A stretch of 64,000 nucleotides of DNA, taken from the NCBI GenBank assembly GCA_021200415.1, contig JAJQGO010000013.1:342653-406652 (forward strand), read 5' to 3'. The stretch comes from Ruminococcus sp. (GTDB lineage Bacteria > Bacillota > Clostridia > Oscillospirales > Ruminococcaceae). Position numbers and translations under genes: made by a program. This document shows positions 8,097 through 14,893 of the stretch, piece by piece; within the stretch, counting starts at the first letter, position 1; each line of letters begins with the position of its first letter. Below the pieces are notes generated by a model. The model made no database searches. It saw only the letters and a program-made list of their open reading frames with translations, and was not told where the DNA came from.

Positions 8097-9338
8097 TTAT
8101 CCAAATACGGCAAGGAGGAATCCAGCTGCAATTGCTGAACCGATAACTCCTGCAACATTCGGGCCCATAGCGTGCATGAGAAGGAAGTTTGTGGGATTTG
8201 CTTTCTGTCCCTCCTTCTGAGCAACTCTGGCAGCCATAGGTACGGCTGAAACTCCGGCAGAACCGATGAGAGGATTGATTTTTCCGCCTGAAAGCTTATA
8301 CATGAGCTTGCCGACGAGAAGTCCGCCTACGGTTGAGAAGCCGAATGCGATAACTCCGAGAATGATGATTTCAAGAGTTTTGATATTGAGGAAGTTTGCT
8401 GCAACTGTAGTTGCGCCTACTGAGATTCCGAGGAAAACGGTTACGATATTCATAAGTCCGTTCTGGACGGTATCGGAAAGTCTTTCTGTAACTCCGCAGA
8501 CCTTCCAGAGATTTCCCAGCATAAGACATCCTACGAGAGGAGCTGTTGAGGGAAGAAGAAGAATTACGAAAAGCGCAACGATAATCGGGAAGATGATTTT
8601 CTCCGTCTTTGAAACCTCACGTGTCTGCTCCATCTTGACTGAGCGCTCCTTTTCGGTTGTCAGAAGCCTCATAAGCGGAGGCTGAATTGCAGGAATCAGC
8701 GCCATGTAGGAGTATGCGGCAATCGCGATAGGGCCGAGAAGATCAGGTGCAAGCTTACCTGTGAGGAAGATTGCGGTAGGTCCGTCAGCTCCGCCGATGA
8801 TACCGATTGAAGCAGCTTCGTTGCCTTCAAATCCAAGGCAGACAGCTCCGAAGAAGGCAAGGAATACGCCCATCTGTGCGGCAGCTCCGAGAAGGAGGCT
8901 CTTCGGATTGGAGAGAAGCGGGCCGAAATCGGTCATAGCTCCGACGCCAAGGAAGATAAGGGACGGATAAAGTCCGGTTTTAACGCCTATGTAGAGAATA
9001 TCGAGCAAGCCGCCCTCTTTCATTATGTGCCCGTAGCTATGATAAAATTCGCTTGATTCGTCGAGGAACGCGCTCCATAGCTCCGGATGATACAAGGCGT
9101 TTTCGGAGCTTAATCCGTATTCGCCAATGGACGGGTCAAAGAAGTTTGAAACATTTACAAGAAGACAGCCGAATGCGATTCCCACAAGAAGCAGCGGCTC
9201 GAATTTTTTTACGATGCCGAGGTAGAGGAGGACGCAGGAAATGACTATCATTATGAGATTTTTCCAGCCGCCGTCTGCGAAAAAGGAGGTAAATCCCGAA
9301 TCGCCGACGAGAGTTTTAAGAGTTTCAAGTATATCCAT
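8097..9338 (-). CDS. oadB: Oxaloacetate decarboxylase beta subunit (Na+-translocating carboxylyase)
   Basis: 413 aa integral membrane protein of the OadB/GcdB/MmdB family. It removes CO2 from carboxybiotin and couples this to Na+ export. Family stretches visible include IGIIGGADGPTAIFLT, the conserved Gly/Asp-rich Na+ site region, and GSAGVSAVPMAARVAQKEG near the C-terminus. About 9-11 membrane segments. The ATG at 9338 has AGGAGG 7 bp upstream; a TTG just before it is unlikely. It is the last gene of the operon alpha-gamma-carrier-beta. Confidence 0.93.
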   Translation of the reverse strand: MDILETLKTLVGDSGFTSFFADGGWKNLIMIVISCVLLYLGIVKKFEPLLLVGIAFGCLLVNVSNFFDPSIGEYGLSSENALYHPELWSAFLDESSEFYHSYGHIMKEGGLLDILYIGVKTGLYPSLIFLGVGAMTDFGPLLSNPKSLLLGAAAQMGVFLAFFGAVCLGFEGNEAASIGIIGGADGPTAIFLTGKLAPDLLGPIAIAAYSYMALIPAIQPPLMRLLTTEKERSVKMEQTREVSKTEKIIFPIIVALFVILLLPSTAPLVGCLMLGNLWKVCGVTERLSDTVQNGLMNIVTVFLGISVGATTVAANFLNIKTLEIIILGVIAFGFSTVGGLLVGKLMYKLSGGKINPLIGSAGVSAVPMAARVAQKEGQKANPTNFLLMHAMGPNVAGVIGSAIAAGFLLAVFG

Positions 9339-9349
9339 CAAAGTACCTC

Positions 9350-9748
9350 CTATGCAAGAACAACAAGAGGAGAGCCTGTTTCAACGACAGCTCCTTTGGA
9401 AGTAACTACCTGAACAACAGTGCCGTCCTTGGGGGCAGGCACCTCAGTCTCCATTTTCATAGCTTCGAGAACTACAAGCGTCTGACCGGCAGTAACCTTA
9501 TCGCCCTCTTTAACATTAACGCTGAGAATATTTCCGGGCATAGGCGAGTTAACGGGTTCGCCCGATGCAAGGCTTACGGCAGGTGCGGCAGGTGCAGGTG
9601 CGGGAGCAGCAGCTGTAGGTGCAGCCGGAGCTGCGGGTGCTGCGGCAGGCGCAGGTGCGCAGGCTTCATATTCGTCAAGAAGAACAGCCTTGCCCTCTTC
9701 AACCTCCACCTCGTAGGTTTTTCCGTTTAAAGTAACTTTGTATTTCAT
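9350..9748 (-). CDS. Biotin carboxyl carrier protein of the decarboxylase
   Basis: 132 aa. An N-terminal beta segment MKYKVTLNGKTYEVEVEEG is followed by an Ala/Pro-rich flexible linker (about 42-75) and a biotinyl domain (about 76-132) with the biotin-acceptor Lys in EAMKMETEV. It shuttles carboxybiotin from the alpha subunit to the beta subunit. The carrier is encoded as a separate gene because the alpha subunit here lacks it. The ATG at 9748 has AAGGAGGT upstream; the 13 earlier codons overlap the gamma subunit gene. Confidence 0.93.
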   Translation of the reverse strand: MKYKVTLNGKTYEVEVEEGKAVLLDEYEACAPAPAAAPAAPAAPTAAAPAPAPAAPAVSLASGEPVNSPMPGNILSVNVKEGDKVTAGQTLVVLEAMKMETEVPAPKDGTVVQVVTSKGAVVETGSPLVVLA

Positions 9749-9749
9749 T

Positions 9750-10112
9750 TTACTTGACCTCCTTAATTGAAATGAAATGCAGCTCATTCAGAGGCTTCTG
9801 CATTTTATCGGCAACAATTGCCATAATCATGGCTGCCTCCTTATCGGGAACGTCATAGAGCTTTACGTGTCCGGCTGAACCGGGGGCAAGAGCTGCGGCA
9901 GGAGCTTCCACGGCAGCTTCAGGCTTTGCAGCCTCCTCGGAAGCCTTTTTCTCCTTTGCCTTAGCGTCTTTGGACTTGAAAAACGCTCCCATAATATATA
10001 GAATTGCCATGAGGATAGCAAGTCCGGCAAAAACTACGAGATAGCCGAAAATTGCTGTTTTTCCGGCATCAGCGATACTGAAATCAGATGCCAATGTAAC
10101 AATTTCATTCAT
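9750..10112 (-). CDS. oadG: Oxaloacetate decarboxylase gamma subunit (OadG family)
   Basis: 120 aa. One N-terminal membrane helix (about 18-43, AIFGYLVVFAGLAILMAILY) is followed by a Lys/Ala/Glu-rich linker and a C-terminal segment. OadG subunits are known to tether the alpha subunit to the membrane beta subunit. The gene sits between the alpha and carrier genes, 12 bp after alpha, as in other OAD-type operons. The longer-than-minimal C-terminal part (VKLYDVPDKEAAMIMAIVAD) resembles the small OadG-linked domain of Firmicutes. Confidence 0.85.
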   Translation of the reverse strand: MNEIVTLASDFSIADAGKTAIFGYLVVFAGLAILMAILYIMGAFFKSKDAKAKEKKASEEAAKPEAAVEAPAAALAPGSAGHVKLYDVPDKEAAMIMAIVADKMQKPLNELHFISIKEVK

Positions 10113-10124
10113 AGAGCAGCCTCC

Positions 10125-11525
10125 TTACATTTCCTCGATGGTATAAACTGCTTCATTTTCTTCCTGTTCCCTGCGCTTTTTCAGGAATTTGAGAGTCTGG
10201 TCGGGATAGCAGATATAGCTCATGAGATCCTCTTCAGAGCGTGCAAGGTCGCCGAGAGCCTTCTTAGCGTTTTCGAAGTCCTCGCCGGTGCGTTTTACGT
10301 CCTCCTCGCGGCAGTCAATCGGCTGTCCTCCCTCTCCGAGAACCTTTGTGATAAGCTCCTCGCTGACAGGCGCGGGAGCGATTCCGTATTCGCCCTTGAT
10401 GTAATTTTTAACCTCCTTGGAAATACTCTTGTAGCGTTCGCCCATGAGGACGTTTGTTACAGCCTGATTTCCCACCATCTGCGAAAGAGGCGTTACAAGA
10501 GGCGGATAGCCGAGATCCTTGCGAACCTGCGGAATTTCCTTCAAAGCGGAGTCAAATTTATCCATAGCTCCCATATCCGTGAGATTTGCAATCATATTTG
10601 AAAGCATACCGCCGGGAACCTTGTAAACAAGCGCCTGAGCGTCCGTAGCAAGGCTTTTCGGGTTAATCTGACCGTTGTCTACGTACTTCTGCTTAACAGG
10701 CTTAAAGAAGTCGTTTACCTGATTGATTATATCCTCATCAAGACCTGTTTCAATGCCGTACTGCTGGAGAGCGTAGTACATTGTTTCGGTGGAGGGCTGA
10801 GATGTTCCGCCCGAGAAGCACGATGTAGCGGTATCAATAACGTCAATGCCGGATTCAACAGCCTTAGTCAGCGTCATATAAGCCATACCCGTTGTGCTGT
10901 GCGTGTGGAGGATAAGAGGCATATCGCCAACAGCGTCCTTGATTCCCTTGATAAGGTGTTCAGCCTCATAAGGAGTCATAGTGCCTGCCATATCCTTGAG
11001 GCAGATTGTCTGGAATCCCATTCGCTGAAGCTCACGGCACATTTCGATATACTTATCAACAGTGTGAACAGGGCTTTGCGTATATGAGATACAGCCGGAA
11101 GCAACTGTGTTTTCGTTAGCGTATTTCATTGTTGCGTTCAGAGCGGTTTCGATATTTCTGAAATCGTTAAGAGCGTCGAAAATACGTATAACGTCAATGC
11201 CGTTTTTAATTGAAAGCTCGATGAACTTTTCAACAACATCGTCGTGGTAATGCTTGTATCCGAGAAGATTCTGACCTCTCAGGAGCATTTGCAGCTTGTT
11301 GTTGGGCAGCATTTTTCTGAGCTTGCGCAGACGCTCCCACGGATCCTCGTTCAGGTAGCGCAGACATGAATCAAAGGTAGCTCCGCCCCAGCACTCAATA
11401 GAGTAGTATCCTGCCTTGTCCATTACAGGGAGAATTTCCTCATAATCGGAGTATGGGAGACGCGTTGCCATGAGAGACTGATTCGCGTCACGCAGAACAG
11501 TTTCGGTAAATTGAACTTTTTTCAT
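10125..11525 (-). CDS. oadA: Oxaloacetate decarboxylase alpha subunit (carboxyltransferase)
   Basis: 466 aa. It transfers the carboxyl group of oxaloacetate to biotin in the cytoplasm. The TIM-barrel signature LRDANQSLMATR (start of the HMGL-like domain), the metal-site HTHSTTG and the CLKDMAGTMTP segment are intact, followed by the PYC_OADA conserved domain (about 290-440). It ends without the C-terminal biotin domain found in Klebsiella OadA; that domain is the separate gene at 9350-9748. The start ATG has AAGGAGGT upstream. A pyruvate-carboxylase subunit B label is possible, but the beta and gamma neighbours favour the decarboxylase. Confidence 0.93.
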   Translation of the reverse strand: MKKVQFTETVLRDANQSLMATRLPYSDYEEILPVMDKAGYYSIECWGGATFDSCLRYLNEDPWERLRKLRKMLPNNKLQMLLRGQNLLGYKHYHDDVVEKFIELSIKNGIDVIRIFDALNDFRNIETALNATMKYANENTVASGCISYTQSPVHTVDKYIEMCRELQRMGFQTICLKDMAGTMTPYEAEHLIKGIKDAVGDMPLILHTHSTTGMAYMTLTKAVESGIDVIDTATSCFSGGTSQPSTETMYYALQQYGIETGLDEDIINQVNDFFKPVKQKYVDNGQINPKSLATDAQALVYKVPGGMLSNMIANLTDMGAMDKFDSALKEIPQVRKDLGYPPLVTPLSQMVGNQAVTNVLMGERYKSISKEVKNYIKGEYGIAPAPVSEELITKVLGEGGQPIDCREEDVKRTGEDFENAKKALGDLARSEEDLMSYICYPDQTLKFLKKRREQEENEAVYTIEEM

Positions 11526-11630
11526 TTATGGACCTCCTTATAAATAAAACATAAATTGCTATAAGAAAACACCGCAGCTATACGCAGCGCTGCATTGTGA
11601 AGAAAATTTCAAAGAGAATTGCCTCATGTA

Positions 11631-11659
11631 ATTATAGCACATCATTATGAAATTTTCCA
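11631..11659 (-). promoter_or_regulatory. Promoter for the oad operon
   Basis: On the minus strand, TGGAAA (11654-11659), 17-bp spacer, TATAAT (11631-11636). This is about 105 bp upstream of oadA. The leader contains AGAAAACACCGCAG (about 11564-11577), which faintly resembles the terminal repeat of the dispersed element. Confidence 0.55.
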
Positions 11660-11748
11660 CATTTTTTTGTGTTTCCTTGATTTTTAATTTTCAAGCCCTT
11701 TTAATGAGAAAAAATAAGGCTATATCATGCAAAAAGTATTGTATTGCC

Positions 11749-12738
11749 TTAAACAAGCCACGGATTTTCCTTTCCGGCTATATTCAAGGCTGCTCCCGCA
11801 ATTGAATCGCGCACCATAGTTTCAACAGCCTGCTTTGTATAGAAAGCCATGTGGTGCGTTATGCAGACATTGGGGTAGCTGCTGAGCAGATACATATTTT
11901 TGTTCCGCAGAACATCCCCACGCCTGTCATAATAAAAAAGTTCGGATTCGTCCTCTACAACATCAAGTCCCGCAGCACCGATTTTTCCGCTGTCCAAACC
12001 GCTTATGAGTGCAGAGCTGTCAATGAGTGCGCCTCTTGCGGTATTGATAAGGACAACTCCGTCCTTCATAAACGACAGAGCCTCCGAGCTTATCATGTAC
12101 TTGGTTTCAGCGTTGGCGGGAGCGTGAAGAGTAATTATATCCGAGCTTTCATAAAGCTTGTCAAGAGTCACATATTCGGCGTATGCGGCAGCTTTTTCGT
12201 TGGGGTGGGGAGAGCTTGCGAGAATCCTGCATCCAAAGCCTGAAAGCATTTCCGCAAGACGCGTGCCTATTCTTCCCGTACCGATAATTCCGACTGTCAT
12301 GTCGGAAAGCTCACGGCCGATAAGACCTTTTAATGTATAATCCTGACTTATAAATCTATTGTTAATGGATTTCATTTTTCTGATGCACATAAGCATGAGC
12401 ATTATAGTATATTCGGCAACGCCGTCAGGGCCATAGGGAGTGTTGGCAATTCTGATTCCCAGCTCTTTTGCGGCAGCCGCGTCAATATGGTCGTAGCCGA
12501 TTGTGCGTGTAACGAGATATTCTGTTCCCTGACTGCGAAAAATTTCCAGCAGCTCACGATTTACGGGAGTGGTAATAATATTTATGTATTTACAGCCCTC
12601 CGCAAGATATGCGTTTTCGGGAGTCGGCGTTTCCGAAGTGGAAATTATATCAATTCCGTATTGGGAGGAATATTTATCAAAAAACTCCCGTTCATCGAAT
12701 TCACGGAGGTTATAAACCATCATTTTTTCATTTTTCAT
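11749..12738 (-). CDS. D-2-hydroxyacid dehydrogenase, D-lactate dehydrogenase/VanH-like
   Basis: 329 aa NAD-dependent enzyme. The Rossmann motif GIIGTGRIG, the catalytic Arg in INTARGALID, the Glu in LDVVEDESELFYYDRRGD and the catalytic His in CITHHMAFYTKQAV are all present. The RTIGYDHID and HHMAFYT stretches are those of fermentative D-lactate dehydrogenases and VanH. It would reduce pyruvate to D-lactate. The ATG at 12738 is chosen because the ORF before it has no ribosome binding site. Its own promoter lies upstream at 12787-12815. Confidence 0.87.
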   Translation of the reverse strand: MKNEKMMVYNLREFDEREFFDKYSSQYGIDIISTSETPTPENAYLAEGCKYINIITTPVNRELLEIFRSQGTEYLVTRTIGYDHIDAAAAKELGIRIANTPYGPDGVAEYTIMLMLMCIRKMKSINNRFISQDYTLKGLIGRELSDMTVGIIGTGRIGTRLAEMLSGFGCRILASSPHPNEKAAAYAEYVTLDKLYESSDIITLHAPANAETKYMISSEALSFMKDGVVLINTARGALIDSSALISGLDSGKIGAAGLDVVEDESELFYYDRRGDVLRNKNMYLLSSYPNVCITHHMAFYTKQAVETMVRDSIAGAALNIAGKENPWLV

Positions 12739-12786
12739 ACTTATCACTTCTTTATTGCAGTTTTTCTCAAAAAACAAACACCTGTA

Positions 12787-12815
12787 ATTTTACCATATTT
12801 CAACCGAAATGTCAA
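12787..12815 (-). promoter_or_regulatory. Promoter for the D-lactate dehydrogenase-like gene
   Basis: On the minus strand, consensus TTGACA (12810-12815), 17-bp spacer, TAAAAT (12787-12792). It lies just after the bioB stop codon, so the dehydrogenase is transcribed independently of bioB. Confidence 0.75.
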
Positions 12816-12852
12816 ACGCTGATTTGCGATATTTCCTAAAAAATCGAAAAAA

Positions 12853-13809
12853 TCAAAGCTCAAATCCCATCCGGGAGAGCATGAGAACATCGCCACGGAT
12901 ACAGTTTCCGGAGGTTGTCAGCATATCGCCCGTAATAGCAGCGTTTGCCCCCGACAGGAATGCCTGTTTACCCGAATTTTCCATAATCGCTCTTCCTGCG
13001 GCAAGTCTTATATACGCATCAGGATTAACAAATCTGAACATAGCGACAGTCCGCAGAATCTCATCAGAGGTTATCTGCCTTGTGTTTTCAAGAGGAGTTC
13101 CCTTTATAGGAGTAAGTGCGTTAATGGGAATGGATTTTATATTAAGCTCCGCAAGGCTGAGAGCCATATCAAGTCTGTCCTCCCACGTTTCACCCATGCC
13201 TATAATACCGCCCGAGCAAACGTTTAATCCTGCCCTCTGAGCATCCTTAATGCATCTTATCTTATCGTCATATGTATGGGTAGTGCAGATATTCGGGAAA
13301 TTTCTGCGTGACGTTTCAATATTTGCGTGATAATTTGTTACTCCGGCAGCCTTCAATCTGCGGAGCTGCTCCGCCGTCAGAAGTCCATGTGAGCCGCAAA
13401 GCTCAATGCCGCATTCAGCGTGAAGCTTTTTATATGCAGAAACAGCCTTTTCAAAATCCTCCGCGCTGAGGGTTCTGCCTGCGGTAACAATCGAGTACCT
13501 GTGGACTCCCTGAGCCTGATTCCGCTTGCAGTCCTCCGCAATTTCGTTTTCATCAAGGAAGGGATATTCGTCAATCCCTGTACAGTGATGAGCCGATTGA
13601 GCGCAGAATTTGCAGTTTTCGGAGCAGCGTCCGCTTTTTCCGTTTATAATAGTACACAGATTGACGGAATTTCCGCATAAAGCGGATCTTATTTTGTCAG
13701 CTCCGCAGCAAAGTGTTTTCAGATCTTCAGTAAAGAAAAAATACGGCTTATCATCTCTTGTAAGACGTCTGCCATTTATTATTTCATCTGCCAATTTTAA
13801 AATATCCAT
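12853..13809 (-). CDS. bioB: Biotin synthase
   Basis: 318 aa radical SAM enzyme that inserts sulfur into dethiobiotin. The radical SAM cluster GRCSENCKFCAQS has the CxxxCxxC spacing. YHANIETSRRNF and the second-cluster region containing the conserved Cys and Arg are present, as is CSGGIIGMGETWEDR. The ATG at 13809 sits 6 bp after AAGAGGTG; a GTG three codons earlier overlaps that site. No other biotin genes are nearby, so dethiobiotin must come from elsewhere. The biotin-dependent oad operon lies downstream on the same strand. Confidence 0.94.
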   Translation of the reverse strand: MDILKLADEIINGRRLTRDDKPYFFFTEDLKTLCCGADKIRSALCGNSVNLCTIINGKSGRCSENCKFCAQSAHHCTGIDEYPFLDENEIAEDCKRNQAQGVHRYSIVTAGRTLSAEDFEKAVSAYKKLHAECGIELCGSHGLLTAEQLRRLKAAGVTNYHANIETSRRNFPNICTTHTYDDKIRCIKDAQRAGLNVCSGGIIGMGETWEDRLDMALSLAELNIKSIPINALTPIKGTPLENTRQITSDEILRTVAMFRFVNPDAYIRLAAGRAIMENSGKQAFLSGANAAITGDMLTTSGNCIRGDVLMLSRMGFEL

Positions 13810-13857
13810 ATATTGCACCTCTTACAGCAGCATCCAAAATCCGGATACTACCATAGT

Positions 13858-13886
13858 ATTATAGCACTGATAACAGGAAAAATCAA
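13858..13886 (-). promoter_or_regulatory. Promoter for bioB
   Basis: On the minus strand, TTGATT (13881-13886), 17-bp spacer, TATAAT (13858-13863). I saw no convincing BirA operator around it. Confidence 0.75.
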
Positions 13887-13944
13887 CCTTATCGGGACAA
13901 AAAAATCTGCGCCGCACAAAAGCATACGCAGATTTAATATGACT

Positions 13945-14379
13945 TTAAAGAAACTCTCTTACGTCGGACACAAGCTTCTCTTCGGAGCTTATGAGATTTT
14001 TCGCAAGGCTTTTTGATTTCTCATCGGCAGCCTTATATTGATTCAGATAACGTGAAAGGGATTTTATCCCCATATTGCAGCCGTCTGTGATAAGATCGGC
14101 TACAGTTGAATCGGAATCGTTTACGGCAAGCTTCATATTCGTCTTTATCCATGACATACTCTTTGCCATTGCTGCCGGTTCCTTTCCGGAATCATGAAAT
14201 CTGTGAAGCTGTTCGTTTATATCGTCCTGCAATTTCCCGTGAGCCTCTCTGCATCCCATAAGACGATTCTTCAGCACGTCGCTTTTTGTGTATTCAAGCA
14301 AATCGTCAATTGAAGTAATTCCCATTCGTATTCCTGCGTCGCATTCCCTCAGAAGTCTGACAGTATCCTGTTCTATCAT
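13945..14379 (-). CDS. DUF2383/PA2169-like four-helix-bundle protein
   Basis: 144 aa, almost entirely helical with no signal peptide. The segments AGIRMGITSIDDLL, SWIKTNMKLAVNDSDSTVADL and DGCNMGIKSLSRYLNQYKAA match the ferritin-like DUF2383 proteins common in clostridia. The family has no settled function; some members are stress or spore associated. The ATG has AGGAGGATT upstream, and the truncated repeat copy E lies directly before that. Confidence 0.72.
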   Translation of the reverse strand: MIEQDTVRLLRECDAGIRMGITSIDDLLEYTKSDVLKNRLMGCREAHGKLQDDINEQLHRFHDSGKEPAAMAKSMSWIKTNMKLAVNDSDSTVADLITDGCNMGIKSLSRYLNQYKAADEKSKSLAKNLISSEEKLVSDVREFL

Positions 14380-14395
14380 AACAATCCTCCTTTAT

Positions 14396-14452
14396 AAATT
14401 GGCGAGTAAATGTGCGGCAAAGCCGTCAGGCGTGCTTTGTGCGGTGTTGCCT
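14396..14452 (+). repeat. Truncated dispersed repeat, right half only (copy E)
   Basis: AAATTGGCGAG, then TGTGCGGCAAAGCCGTCAGGC and GTGCTTTGTGCGGTGTTGCC match the right half of the full-length element (reverse complement of copy D from AAATTGGCGAG onwards). The left inverted repeat is missing. It lies between a divergent gene pair, 25 bp upstream of the DUF2383 gene. Confidence 0.75.
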
Positions 14453-14508
14453 ATAATATAATCTCACATTTTGGGGAAAATATTCGTGTTGCATGAATGT
14501 AACAGGTG

Positions 14509-14537
14509 TTGACAAATACCCTACGGGGGTATATAAT
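14509..14537 (+). promoter_or_regulatory. Promoter with embedded CsoR-type copper operator
   Basis: TTGACA (14509-14514), 17-bp spacer, TATAAT (14532-14537). The spacer is occupied by ATACCCTACGGGGGTAT (14516-14532), an inverted repeat matching known CsoR operators of Bacillus/Listeria (TACCC...GGGTA). Bound repressor would block RNA polymerase; Cu(I) would release it. Transcription should start near 14544, after the ATG at 14540, which rules out that codon as the csoR start. Confidence 0.92.
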
Positions 14538-14566
14538 ATATGCAAAGCATAAGCGAGGTGAGATTA

Positions 14567-14875
14567 GTGGAACAGGAAAATAAATGCCAATGCTCCAATA
14601 AAACAAAGATTCGCTCGGAGGAGGAGTATAAAAAGCTCATAAACCGTCTTAACCGCATTGAGGGTCAGATAAGAGGCATACGCGGAATGGTCGAAAAAAA
14701 TGCCTACTGTACCGATATTCTCGTACAGGTCGCAGCGGCTAATGCCGCGCTGAACGCTTTTAACAAGGAGCTTCTGGCAAATCATATAAGAACCTGCGTC
14801 GCTGAGGACATCAGAAACGGCAAGGACGAGGTTATTGATGATCTCGTCTGCACATTGCAGAAGCTTATGAAATAA
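14567..14875 (+). CDS. csoR: CsoR-family copper-sensing repressor
   Basis: 102 aa from a GTG start preceded by GAGGTGAG. The DUF156 four-helix fold shows LINRLNRIEGQIRGIRGMVE, YCTDILVQVAAANAAL and the HIRTCV motif. The Cys in AYCTDIL with the His and Cys of HIRTC give the Cys-His-Cys Cu(I) site of CsoR. An extra Cys pair occurs in the N-terminal tail. It represses its own promoter and copA, 18 bp downstream. Confidence 0.92.
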   Translation: MEQENKCQCSNKTKIRSEEEYKKLINRLNRIEGQIRGIRGMVEKNAYCTDILVQVAAANAALNAFNKELLANHIRTCVAEDIRNGKDEVIDDLVCTLQKLMK

Positions 14876-14893
14876 ACGCTTGAGGAGGTAAAT

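Noticed and set aside
13850..13900. BirA operator at the bioB promoter
   Set aside because: No inverted TTGTTAACC-like half-sites are present around the promoter.
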